NCBI GenBank assembly: GCA_027729865.1
Contig: JAQCBM010000031.1
Location: 1-11,786 of the forward strand
Origin: Actinomycetota bacterium
Lineage (GTDB): Bacteria; Actinomycetota; Actinomycetes; S36-B12
Reading direction: 5' to 3'
Length of the DNA stretch: 11,786 nucleotides
Position 1 is the stretch's first letter. Each line of letters begins with the position of its first letter. Positions 1 to 5,768 of this stretch are shown here, in pieces. The position numbers were made by a program, and so were the translations under genes. The notes beneath the pieces are model-generated. The model searched no databases and was not told the DNA's origin. It worked only from the letters and a program-made list of their open reading frames with translations.

Positions 1-228
1 CCCCTTCTTCACCGAATTGGCCACGTTGCTTGCCAAGTTCCGCCAACACGTGACGGACATGTAGTGGGTATCGCCTTCGATCCAACGCTCGTTCTCTCGA
101 TCGAATCGACGCGTATTCGATGCGATCCGAAACGATGCGACCGGATCACCATTGCTTGTGAACCGCAGGTCCACGTCTTTGATCACGTTGCCGATCAAAG
201 TCATCATGACGTCATTCATTGCAACCAT
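1..228 (-). CDS. ssb: Single-stranded DNA-binding protein, N-terminal part (runs off the left edge)
   Basis: Reading leftwards from the ATG at 228-226, the frame stays open to position 1 and gives 76 residues of an SSB-type OB fold. Visible SSB features are the first strand MTLIGNV, then DLRFTSNGDPVASFRIAS, RRFDRENERWIEGDTHYMSV and TCWRNLASNVANSVKKG. These match the pattern strand 1, 'LRxTxxGxxVAxFxxAS', 'WxxGxxxxxxVxxWRxLAxNVAxSLxKG'. SSB coats single-stranded DNA during replication and repair. The gene is not beside rpsF/rpsR here, since its upstream neighbours are a receiver remnant and a tRNA, so it is more likely an SsbB-type paralogue than the housekeeping copy (inference). The start was chosen because AAGAAGGG sits 2 nt upstream of the ATG; ATGs at codons 4, 8 and 9 are alternatives. 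The C-terminal tail is outside the window. Confidence 0.9.
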   Translation of the reverse strand, partial: MVAMNDVMMTLIGNVIKDVDLRFTSNGDPVASFRIASNTRRFDRENERWIEGDTHYMSVTCWRNLASNVANSVKKG

Positions 229-268
229 CACCCTTCTTCGGGGAACATCCCCGTCATCAATAAGGGTG
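229..268 (-). promoter_or_regulatory. Nested stem-loop overlapping the ssb ribosome binding site
   Basis: Directly before the ssb start codon lie two nested perfect inverted repeats. The outer arms are CACCCTT (229-235) and AAGGGTG (262-268), 7 bp. The inner arms are CGGGGA (239-244) and TCCCCG (248-253), 6 bp around a 3-nt loop. In the ssb mRNA the 3' outer arm contains the Shine-Dalgarno AAGGG and ends next to AUG, so the folded RNA would occlude the ribosome binding site. The internal loop is asymmetric (8 and 3 nt). The pairing is seen in the sequence; a role in translational control is inference, and the repeats could instead be a DNA operator. Confidence 0.45.
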
Positions 269-295
269 CGTTGAACTCGCGCTGCTGGTAACCCG

Positions 296-600
296 CTACT
301 TGAGCCCTGTGGAGATCACGTGCGCTCCATGTGGATATCGCTGGGCAGGCAGATGCACGACCAACACGGCTCCCGCCAACTCACCGTTACGTAGCGCCCA
401 CCGCCCCGGTGCAGCAGTCTCGAACAAACGACAGCCAAGGCCCGGATCAGCTGCCGAATCCCGTACGCAACATCCCGGCCCGTTGGCCCAGGCCCTAGGT
501 CAAGGTCGAAGACACCCACCTGCGCGCCACCATCCACAGCACGCGTCATAGCAGTCTTCGTATCCGATGCCGTGGCAACAACATCAAGGCGGTACCGCCG
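296..600 (-). pseudogene. Remnant of a response-regulator receiver domain
   Basis: On the minus strand, between about 600 and 420, the translation reads like the middle of a CheY-like receiver: LDVVATASDTKTAMTRAV, then GVFDLDLGPGPTGRDVAYGIRQL. The second Asp in FDLDLG sits where the phospho-acceptor is expected, followed by the PTG turn and helix 4. The N-terminal acidic pocket (usually a DD pair) is absent, because a tRNA gene occupies the place where it should be. Beyond about 420 the frame loses similarity. A neighbouring frame (RLFETAAPGRWALRNGELAG, stop TAG at 298-296) resembles what normally follows, which suggests a frameshift. No LuxR-type HTH follows. I read this as a decayed fragment; bounds are approximate. 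An unrelated small protein that only resembles a receiver is the alternative. Confidence 0.5.
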
Positions 601-648
601 TGCTGCGTCCACCGACCAACGATTGACCCTGGAATACTCGGCACCTGA

Positions 649-721
649 GCGCCCGTAGCTCAACGGATAGAGCAACCGGTTTCTACCCGGTCGGTTGAGG
701 GTTCGAGTCCTTCCGGGCGCG
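649..721 (+). tRNA. tRNA-Arg (anticodon TCT)
   Basis: A complete cloverleaf can be folded by eye. The acceptor arms GCGCCCG (649-655) and CGGGCGC (714-720) pair perfectly. The D arm uses GCTC/GAGC. The anticodon stem ACCGG/CCGGT (675-679, 687-691) encloses loop TTTCTAC, giving anticodon TCT at 682-684, which reads AGA/AGG-type Arg codons. The variable loop is 5 nt. The T arm GAGGG/CCTTC (697-701, 709-713) has one G-T pair and loop TTCGAGT. The discriminator is G721. The 3' CCA is not encoded; CTT follows. No second copy of the 3' end was found in the window, so there is no direct sign of an attachment site here. Confidence 0.95.
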
Positions 722-737
722 CTTCAGTTACCGAAAC

Positions 738-1169
738 TCAAGCGACCAGCGGGTTTATCCATCGGACACCGGTAAATCGCGCGAAGTCGGCATCTTGGGA
801 ATAGACGGTTCCGCCGTTCTCAAACGCCAGCGCTGCGAGGTGAGCATCGGGAACAAGATCTCCCCCACCACCAGCAACCACTAGGAAGTTCGTCAGGAGT
901 TGCATGTGTTCGGGTCCCGGCCGCAAAACCACGGTGATCGGCGACGCTAACCATGCTTGGACGTCACCTGCGGCGGTGGCGACATCCATCGGAGCGCCAA
1001 GAATCCGAGGATGAGTTGTCAGACGTACATAGGCCGTTAGTACCGACCAGCTCAGCCCGACATGTTCGACGCCCGTCAGCGCCTGTGACCACCACTGCCA
1101 TGCTGGTTCATGGCGGCGACTATCGCTGTCCATGGCATGGATGAGGACGTTGACGTCCGGAACGATCAC
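738..1169 (-). CDS. vapC: VapC-type PIN-domain toxin (putative ribonuclease)
   Basis: This 143-residue protein fits the PIN-domain VapC subfamily common in mycobacteria. It opens with IVPDVNVLIHAMDSDSRRH (metal-binding Asp5), continues with WSVLTAYVRLTTHPRI, and ends with the block LVPDAHLAALAFENGGTVY (Asp108), SQDADFARF (Asp126, Asp128) and VRWINPL. Such toxins cleave specific RNAs with Mg2+ and are held inactive by a cognate VapB. The conserved central Glu of many PIN domains is not evident after WSVLT; related VapCs often lack it there, so this alone does not show inactivity. The GTG start at 1169 lies one base after the TGA of the antitoxin gene, which implies translational coupling. Length is normal for the family. 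Confidence 0.88.
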   Translation of the reverse strand: MIVPDVNVLIHAMDSDSRRHEPAWQWWSQALTGVEHVGLSWSVLTAYVRLTTHPRILGAPMDVATAAGDVQAWLASPITVVLRPGPEHMQLLTNFLVVAGGGGDLVPDAHLAALAFENGGTVYSQDADFARFTGVRWINPLVA

Positions 1170-1170
1170 C

Positions 1171-1425
1171 TCAACCCCGCAGTTGGCTCGTGATGTCGTC
1201 GTCGCTCAAGCCTTCAGCCAGCGACAAGGCTTGATCGAGATCGACTCGCGCACCCCCCATGGATCGGGGCTGCGGAATCGAACGTGGAACCGAGGAACTT
1301 TCCCCAGCGAGAAGCCCGGTGCGCAGAACGCGATTCACCACTTCCTTGAAGGACTGCCCGGTTTCCTGGACGCTCCTGTTCAGCAACATAGCTACATCGT
1401 CATCCAGCGTGAGAGTTGTGCGCAT
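1171..1425 (-). CDS. vapB: VapB-type ribbon-helix-helix antitoxin
   Basis: An 84-residue protein directly upstream of vapC. The N-terminus MRTTLTLDDDVAMLLNRSVQ followed by FKEVVNRVLRTGL is a classic ribbon-helix-helix DNA-binding fold: a beta strand with alternating residues, then two helices. The remaining 45 or so residues (EGLSDDDITSQLRG at the end) are the likely toxin-binding tail. The frame is open 20 codons further upstream to 1485, but I chose ATG 1425 because the RHH strand begins there and a TATCAT box lies six bases before it. A longer start would also run through the palindromic operator. VapB normally neutralises VapC and, with it, represses its own promoter. Confidence 0.85.
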   Translation of the reverse strand: MRTTLTLDDDVAMLLNRSVQETGQSFKEVVNRVLRTGLLAGESSSVPRSIPQPRSMGGARVDLDQALSLAEGLSDDDITSQLRG

Positions 1426-1431
1426 CCCCCG

Positions 1432-1476
1432 ATGATAGCTTGTTGACATCAAGACATCTTGATTTGATGTTTTGAT
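1432..1476 (-). promoter_or_regulatory. vapBC promoter (-10 TATCAT) with palindromic operator
   Basis: On the minus strand TATCAT (1437-1432) is followed by six bases and then the vapB ATG, so transcription would start at or near the start codon. Upstream, over the expected -35 region, is a perfect palindrome with arms ATCAAGA and TCTTGAT (1448-1454 and 1457-1463, 2-nt spacer). A smaller one, TTGA-CA-TCAA, spans 1443-1452. Further TTGAT half-sites start at 1464 and 1472. Clustered short half-sites over a promoter are typical of RHH antitoxin operators. The -35 hexamer itself is poor. Binding by VapB is inference from position. Confidence 0.55.
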
Positions 1477-1517
1477 GCTCCTCACCTGAATATTGTGTTT
1501 CGTGAGAGCTACTCGAT

Positions 1518-1739
1518 CTAGGTCTTTCCAAGCATCTTGCGGATGGTCATGCGCGGAATGTCGGTGATTTTGGCCGCCTTGTTCTCTGTGACGAGCCCGG
1601 CGTCCACGACATCAACAACTATCCGCGCCACTTCATCGCGGGCATTTCTTTCCCGCTTCTTGGCAGCACGCCACTCTTCGGTGGCCTTCTCAAGCTCCTT
1701 CTTGGCAGCACTCTCACTTGCCAGGTGCGATTTAGCCAC
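1518..1739 (-). CDS. Small coiled-coil/helix-turn-helix protein of unknown function
   Basis: This 73-residue protein begins with GTG at 1739, overlapping by one base the stop codon of the gene upstream. Residues about 8-40 are a charged helix rich in Lys, Glu, Arg and Ala (KKELEKATEEWRAAKKRERN), probably a coiled coil. Residues about 41-73 (DAGLVTENKAAKITDIPRMTIRKML) look like a helix-turn-helix of the kind found in small regulators and recombinase tails: a helix, a turn at TDIP, and a recognition helix MTIRKMLGK. The same frame is open to 1796, but the extra residues have no domain character and the overlap favours the internal GTG. I do not recognise a named family. It may be a DNA-binding regulator of its own operon (inference). 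Confidence 0.6.
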   Translation of the reverse strand: MAKSHLASESAAKKELEKATEEWRAAKKRERNARDEVARIVVDVVDAGLVTENKAAKITDIPRMTIRKMLGKT

Positions 1740-1963
1740 TAGTACGCGGGAAGTTGATCGGCCATGGGGGCAAGGCACGAATGCATCTCGCGCCACTCAA
1801 GGGCCTCGTCGATATAGGGCGTCTCATGGTGGGCTCCGCACGAGCAGTCCAGGGTGAAGCGGCAGATAGCCGCGCAGAAATCCGACTCGATCTGGTGAGC
1901 CGGCATTGGCTTCTCGGCGACCGCACTCGGGCGGCGACCGAACGCGGGAAAGTGAACCTTCAT
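1739..1963 (-). CDS. Small cysteine/histidine-rich protein of unknown function
   Basis: A 74-residue protein with a strong ribosome binding site (GAGGAGGTCCTC before the ATG at 1963). Cysteines fall at 30, 34, 40, 42 and 63, with His at 45, 46 and 61. The core CRFTLDCSCGAHHETPYID could bind a metal, but the spacing matches neither a WhiB cluster nor a standard zinc ribbon. The C-terminal part, ALEWREMHSCLAPMADQLP, is probably helical. There is no signal peptide or membrane segment, so a cytoplasmic location is likely. It is the first gene of a two-gene operon with the coiled-coil/HTH protein and has its own promoter region upstream. I do not recognise it; small proteins of this style occur in actinobacterial mobile elements. 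Confidence 0.6.
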   Translation of the reverse strand: MKVHFPAFGRRPSAVAEKPMPAHQIESDFCAAICRFTLDCSCGAHHETPYIDEALEWREMHSCLAPMADQLPAY

Positions 1964-1987
1964 GAGGACCTCCTCGTGCTCTCAGAA

Positions 1988-2052
1988 TGTTCATGCGAAC
2001 AGTTGTTGTAATAGTCTAGACATAGACATGCTAATTTGTCCAGCACTAGACA
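1988..2052 (-). promoter_or_regulatory. Promoter and repeat-rich control region of the 1963-1518 operon
   Basis: Minus-strand hexamers TGGACA (2042-2037) and TAGACT (2018-2013) are separated by 18 bp, a fair sigma-70-type promoter giving a leader of roughly 40 nt before the ATG at 1963. Three copies of TAGACA on the plus strand start at 2017, 2023 and 2047; the first and last are 30 bp apart, about three helical turns, and they bracket the promoter. A perfect palindrome TGTTC-ATGC-GAACA (1988-2001) lies just downstream of the expected start of transcription. The repeats are seen directly; their use as operators is inference. Confidence 0.5.
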
Positions 2053-2100
2053 CACATGGGCGTGTTCGCCGAGAGGGAAACCCGTGGGGCAGGTGGAAAA

Positions 2101-2814
2101 TTAGGCGGCGTTGGGGTCGTTGCTCGAGAACTTCAAGACCGCGTTGCTTGCCGCGTCGATCCAGTTACCAATCAACTGCGGGGCCCGATTCTGCAGAGCC
2201 CTTGACTTCGCAGCGTCGCCGTACATGCCCGCCTCGACACGAACGACCGCTTTACCGACCGGCCGCACTGCCCACGTGACATCCACCGGCACCCCATCGG
2301 CGGTCCCTGAATAGCCCTTCAGCAACGCGGGAACGCCCTTGACTTCCGAAGAAGTGAAGTCACCGCCACCGGAATCCATCTCGTAGTACTTACCGTCTTC
2401 CCACGCAATCCGCGGGGTATCGGGGCACGTGATTTCCATGAACCGGGTCATTGCTGCCTGGGCATCGGCTTCGGACTTGTACTGCCAGATAGTGATGGAC
2501 AGTGTGATGCCGGGGGTGACGGCGTAGCCCACTGCTCCGTACGTATCGGCCTTGGGCAGCGTGATGTTCTTTCTCGTCATCGTCGGGCAGACCAGCGGAC
2601 GAAGGGCCGACGCCGCCTCGCCTTTGGAGTTCTGGAAGTAGAAGTTCTGGGTCCACTTACCGAGCCCAACGCCAGGCTGAGCGCGCAAGACCGCCTGTTC
2701 GAGTTCAGTGGAGTTCATGTACTCATACGTGTCGGCGGAGGCCGTTGGAGTGAAAGCCAGGGGCAGAACTGCTGCTGCGACTGCTGCGACGAACACGCGA
2801 GCTCGAATTCTCAT
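2101..2814 (-). CDS. Exported protein with two cysteines, unknown function
   Basis: 237 residues. The N-terminus MRIRARVFVAAVAAAVLPLAF followed by TPTASA-DTYE is a clear Sec signal peptide with cleavage after about residue 27. The mature part of some 210 residues has only two cysteines (76 and 130), suited to one disulfide, and alternating strand-like stretches (GITLSITIWQY, PVDVTWAVRPVGKAVVRVEAG). It loosely recalls the extracellular sensor-type domains attached to mycobacterial kinases such as PknH, but I cannot confirm that by eye. There is no lipobox and no anchor, so it is probably secreted. AGGAG and AGGAAA precede the ATG. The 177-bp gap to the gene upstream suggests its own promoter, though no convincing hexamers were found. 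Confidence 0.75.
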   Translation of the reverse strand: MRIRARVFVAAVAAAVLPLAFTPTASADTYEYMNSTELEQAVLRAQPGVGLGKWTQNFYFQNSKGEAASALRPLVCPTMTRKNITLPKADTYGAVGYAVTPGITLSITIWQYKSEADAQAAMTRFMEITCPDTPRIAWEDGKYYEMDSGGGDFTSSEVKGVPALLKGYSGTADGVPVDVTWAVRPVGKAVVRVEAGMYGDAAKSRALQNRAPQLIGNWIDAASNAVLKFSSNDPNAA

Positions 2815-2991
2815 TTTCCTGACTCCTCTTGCTGCAGCGCGCCGTATCTGGCTTGGCTCGTTCTGAGGCTACTCAGCAAACACCTGCAGCCATCACAAAT
2901 GTCGCATTTCCCGTACGCGCTGTGACGGAAGCAACCGTGGCGCAATGCGCCCACCTGGTGGAACACGCCAAGCCTGGACCGATCAGCACTT

Positions 2992-3732
2992 TCAGCCGAG
3001 GACCGATGCGGTGATCGCTGTAAGAATCGGTGCCACGACCAGGGCCGGCAGTAGGTCCCCCACCGCGATCGCCCGGATGTTGAGCATCCGAATGCCCACG
3101 CCGAGAAGCAGAACCCCGCCGGTTGCAGTGATCGAGGCGATCAGTGCGGCCGGCATAACCGACCCGGCGAAGAAGCCGATGATCGTGATGAGGCCTTGGA
3201 ACACACCCACGGAGATCGCCGAGGCGGCAACGCCCCAACCGAAGGTGGAGGCGAACGCCAACGACGCGAATCCGTCGAGTAGTGATTTCAAGGTCAATTG
3301 TTCGATGCCCTGACCGAGTCCATCGCTCAAGGAACCCAAGATCGCCAGGGGTCCGATGCAGAAGACGAGGGACGCAGTGACGAACCCTTCAATGAAGCGC
3401 GAGCGGGGCTCATCACCCTTGGTGAACCGTCGCTGCAGCCAGCCGCCAATTAGTTCGAGTCGGTACTCAATTCGAAAGAGAGATCCGATGATCCCGCCAA
3501 TGAGTATCGAAAACAGAACGACTAGCAACGTGCCGGCGTCTGTTACAGCGTCGCGGTAATCCGAATCGGCGATCGCAAAGAGATTCATGGCCCCGACCAC
3601 GAGGACCACTAGTCCCAGTGCGTCGGTAACACTGACTCGCGTGCGCTCGGGAAAGCGGTGGCCAACAAGAACACCGATGGTCGATCCGATCAGGATCGCA
3701 GCGATGTTGATCAGGGTCCCGAGCCCGGGCAT
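2992..3732 (-). CDS. DUF554 family membrane protein
   Basis: 246 residues, almost entirely hydrophobic helices. The N-terminus GLGTLINIAAILIGSTIGVLVG, followed by a charged segment HRFPERTR, and later blocks VLVVGAMNLFAIAD, LLVVLFSILIGGIIGSLFRIE and FCIGPLAILGSLSDGL fit the DUF554 (YdfK-type) family, whose function is poorly known; a transport role is usually guessed. The length equals the family norm, with about seven membrane segments. The frame is open upstream to 3897, but the ATG at 3732 has an excellent site, GAAGGAGACGA, and the family's N-terminus begins there. It is divergent from the DUF2252 gene across 94 bp. A TACGAT hexamer lies about 30 bases before the ATG but has no good -35 partner. 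Confidence 0.85.
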   Translation of the reverse strand: MPGLGTLINIAAILIGSTIGVLVGHRFPERTRVSVTDALGLVVLVVGAMNLFAIADSDYRDAVTDAGTLLVVLFSILIGGIIGSLFRIEYRLELIGGWLQRRFTKGDEPRSRFIEGFVTASLVFCIGPLAILGSLSDGLGQGIEQLTLKSLLDGFASLAFASTFGWGVAASAISVGVFQGLITIIGFFAGSVMPAALIASITATGGVLLLGVGIRMLNIRAIAVGDLLPALVVAPILTAITASVLG

Positions 3733-3814
3733 TCGTCTCCTTCGGTAGGAAGCACATCGTAGGGATCGCACGTGCTTGACGGCTAAGTCAGCAACTTTCA
3801 GGGGCGGCTGAACG

Positions 3815-3820
3815 TACGCT
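3815..3820 (+). promoter_or_regulatory. -10 box TACGCT, leaderless layout, of the DUF2252 gene
   Basis: TACGCT fits the actinobacterial TANNNT consensus and ends six bases before the GTG start at 3827, so the mRNA would begin at the start codon. There is no Shine-Dalgarno sequence between them. A -35 hexamer at normal spacing is not recognisable; TTGACG near 3776 is too far upstream. Confidence 0.4.
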
Positions 3821-3826
3821 GCGCTC

Positions 3827-5266
3827 GTGTCCACTCTCTTCCCGATACGAACGTCCACCGTGGCCGAACGGGCTGCGGCCGGCAAGGCGGTGCGCAAGCA
3901 ACGGCCCCGATCAGCATTGGGGGTCTACACGCCCAGCTCCGACCGCCCCGACCCAGTGACCTTGCTTGCATCCCAGGAAACCGAACGCGTCGCCGCCCTG
4001 CTGCCCTTACGTCACCAGCGGATGTCGGTCAATCCGTTCGCCTTCTTGCGTGGCGCAGCCGCGATCATGGCCAACGATCTCGGTTCGATGCCCCACACCG
4101 GTCTGAGCGTTCAGTTGTGCGGGGATGCTCACCTGTCCAACCTTGGACTATTCGCCGGCCCCGATCGCCGCCTTGTGTTCGACCTGAACGATTTCGACGA
4201 AACCAATCCAGGGCCTTTCGAATGGGATGTCCAACGCCTCGCCACAAGCTTTCAGGTGGCGGCGTTGACTGCGGGGCACTCACACTCGTTTGCCGCGACG
4301 CTTCCACGAGTTGCGGCTGAGGCTTACCGAACAGCCATGACCGAATTCGCGGGAATGAACGATCTCGATCTGTGGTACTTCCGCGTCGACGCCACCTTGT
4401 TGGAGCAGTGGGCGCAAGAATCTGGATCGAAGGCCGGTCAGCGTGCCGTCCGCAAGACGACTGAAGCAGCAACAGCCAAGAACCGATGGTCGGCCGTGAA
4501 GAGTCTGACCACGATGGTGGACGGCCAACGCCGCTTCAAGGACCAACCACCACTTTTGACGTCCCTATCCACCGACGAGCGCTCCCGCCAGACAATCTCG
4601 ACTATGTTCGAGAAGTACCGAACAGAACTGTTGATTGATCGCGCCGAACTGTTGGCGCGGTATCACTTCGTTGATGCCGGTCACAAAGTTGTAGGAGTGG
4701 GCAGCGTCGGTCTCCTGGCATTCGTCCTTTTGCTCCAAGGACGCGACGACGGCGACCTACTGGTGCTGCAACTTAAGCAGGCGGTGACCAGTGTCCTTGA
4801 GCCTTTCACCGCACCATCGACCTTCCCCACACATGGGCAACGTGTAGAGGCGGGCCAACGTCTCATCCAGGCCACAACGGATGCTTTCCTCGGGTTCACC
4901 GAAGGCCCGGACCGCGATTACTACGTGCGCCAACTTCGGGACATGAAGTGGAGCCCAGATCCACTTGACATGAACAAGGACGCCTACTCGACCTACGCCG
5001 GACTGTGCGGAGCCACGCTGGCTCGAGCGCATGCACGCAGTGGCGATAGCGTCGCGATCGCGGCCTATCTCGGCTCAGGCGATGCCTTCGACCGCGCCAT
5101 CACGGACTTTGCGAGCGCCTATACCCAGCAGAACGACGCCGACTTCGCCGCCTACACGAAGGCGATAGCGGACGGAGCTGTATCCATGCCGACTGGATCC
5201 GAAAGTTCAGCCCGAATCGTTCTGAACTCGAAGGAGGATGGTTCGGTGTCGGTCACGAGTGCGTGA
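3827..5266 (+). CDS. DUF2252 family protein
   Basis: 479 residues, the usual size of DUF2252 proteins in Actinobacteria. Diagnostic blocks are RHQRMSVNPFAFLRGAA (64-80), VQLCGDAHLSNLGLFAG (95-111), RRLVFDLNDFDETNPGPFEWD (about 115-134) with RLATSF just after, and the C-terminal KDAYSTYAGLCGATLARAHARSGD. The order GDAHLSN then FDLNDFDE resembles the catalytic and metal-binding loops of aminoglycoside-phosphotransferase-like kinases (H102, N105, D122/D124), so a kinase-like fold is plausible but unproven. No signal peptide is evident, so it is probably cytoplasmic. The GTG at 3827 was chosen because a TANNNT box lies six bases upstream and the N-terminal Arg/Ala-rich region is retained; a start inside it is possible. 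It is transcribed away from the DUF554 gene. Confidence 0.88.
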   Translation: MSTLFPIRTSTVAERAAAGKAVRKQRPRSALGVYTPSSDRPDPVTLLASQETERVAALLPLRHQRMSVNPFAFLRGAAAIMANDLGSMPHTGLSVQLCGDAHLSNLGLFAGPDRRLVFDLNDFDETNPGPFEWDVQRLATSFQVAALTAGHSHSFAATLPRVAAEAYRTAMTEFAGMNDLDLWYFRVDATLLEQWAQESGSKAGQRAVRKTTEAATAKNRWSAVKSLTTMVDGQRRFKDQPPLLTSLSTDERSRQTISTMFEKYRTELLIDRAELLARYHFVDAGHKVVGVGSVGLLAFVLLLQGRDDGDLLVLQLKQAVTSVLEPFTAPSTFPTHGQRVEAGQRLIQATTDAFLGFTEGPDRDYYVRQLRDMKWSPDPLDMNKDAYSTYAGLCGATLARAHARSGDSVAIAAYLGSGDAFDRAITDFASAYTQQNDADFAAYTKAIADGAVSMPTGSESSARIVLNSKEDGSVSVTSA

Positions 5267-5444
5267 TTCCGATCAGCAGACTCACACGAGTGTGGGCAAC
5301 CGCGAGTGCATACTGGGCACCCCCTTTTTCTGACCTGTAAAAGCCGCCACATCGATCTGATCTGGCCGATTCATGTTTCGCCTGGAATTCGCCGCTCGAC
5401 GTCGTCAAAGGAGGCTCGGATCAGGCATGGACCGGTCAGCCACG

Positions 5445-5450
5445 TAACGT
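5445..5450 (+). promoter_or_regulatory. -10 box TAACGT, leaderless layout, of the 5457 gene
   Basis: TAACGT ends six bases before the GTG at 5457, which lacks a ribosome binding site. The best -35 at 17-bp spacing is CAGGCA (5422-5427), a weak match. The 190-bp region between the DUF2252 stop and this start holds no other feature I can support. Confidence 0.4.
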
Positions 5451-5456
5451 TGTGCT

Positions 5457-5762
5457 GTGCAGCTTTTCCGATCTCGTGCTTTCGCGGTGATGATCGTCGT
5501 GCTCTTGATCCTCGGATTGGCTGGAGCGGGCATCGCCACCCTGATTCCTGGCCGAAGCCAGGCTCCTTCCGTGGACGCCGAGGCTCTCTGGGCGTCTCAA
5601 CCGGACGATGTCAAGGCCGAGGTCTGCACCGCATTTCGAGCCAATCCGCAGGGTTACACGCTGCTCATGGAGCAAACCTGGCTGCAGGACGGCACCCTTG
5701 ATCAGGGCATTTTCGATCGATTGGTAGATGTCATCAGCACCGATTGCCGGATCAACTACTGA
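5457..5762 (+). CDS. Small membrane-anchored protein, unknown function
   Basis: 101 residues. A short basic start (QLFRSR) is followed by one hydrophobic helix (about residues 9-30, MIVVLLILGLAGAGIATLI), then an outside-facing domain of about 70 residues with two cysteines (57 and 97), one near each end, that could form a disulfide. The uncleaved-anchor topology is inferred from the lack of a clear cleavage site. The exposed part (DDVKAEVCTAFRANPQGYTL ... VDVISTDC) looks helical. The GTG start has no Shine-Dalgarno but a TANNNT box six bases before it; an ATG at codon 12 would cut into the membrane helix. The stop lies 6 bases before the methyltransferase gene, so the two are probably co-transcribed. 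No family recognised. Confidence 0.65.
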   Translation: MQLFRSRAFAVMIVVLLILGLAGAGIATLIPGRSQAPSVDAEALWASQPDDVKAEVCTAFRANPQGYTLLMEQTWLQDGTLDQGIFDRLVDVISTDCRINY

Positions 5763-5768
5763 TCTTCC

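Noticed and set aside
64..291. A 75-codon plus-strand open frame
   Set aside because: It lies opposite the clear SSB coding sequence and its own translation has no protein character.
649..721. tRNA-Arg as the attachment site of a complete integrated element
   Set aside because: No integrase gene and no repeat of the tRNA 3' end were found in the window.
1995..2010. A LexA/SOS-box-like match (GCGAAC-AGTT-GTTGTA) before the 1963 gene
   Set aside because: It matches nine of twelve consensus positions but breaks the second GTTC half, which is needed for LexA. The overlapping TGTTC-GAACA palindrome has the opposite half-site order.
2937..2953. Hairpin GGCGC-AAT-GCGCC downstream of the DUF554 gene, as a terminator
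   Set aside because: The stem is only 5 bp with one extra mismatched flank, and no T-tract follows on the minus strand.
3776..3820. TTGACG near 3776 as the -35 of the DUF2252 promoter
   Set aside because: It is about 33 bases from the TACGCT box, far beyond normal spacing.
5302..5330. Possible terminator after the DUF2252 gene (GTGC/GCAC stem then CCCC and five T)
   Set aside because: A 4-bp stem with a 7-nt loop is too weak, although the T-tract is suggestive.
5757..5768. TACTGA six bases before the methyltransferase GTG, as a sixth leaderless promoter
   Set aside because: The final T of TANNNT is missing and the hexamer includes the stop codon of the gene before it.
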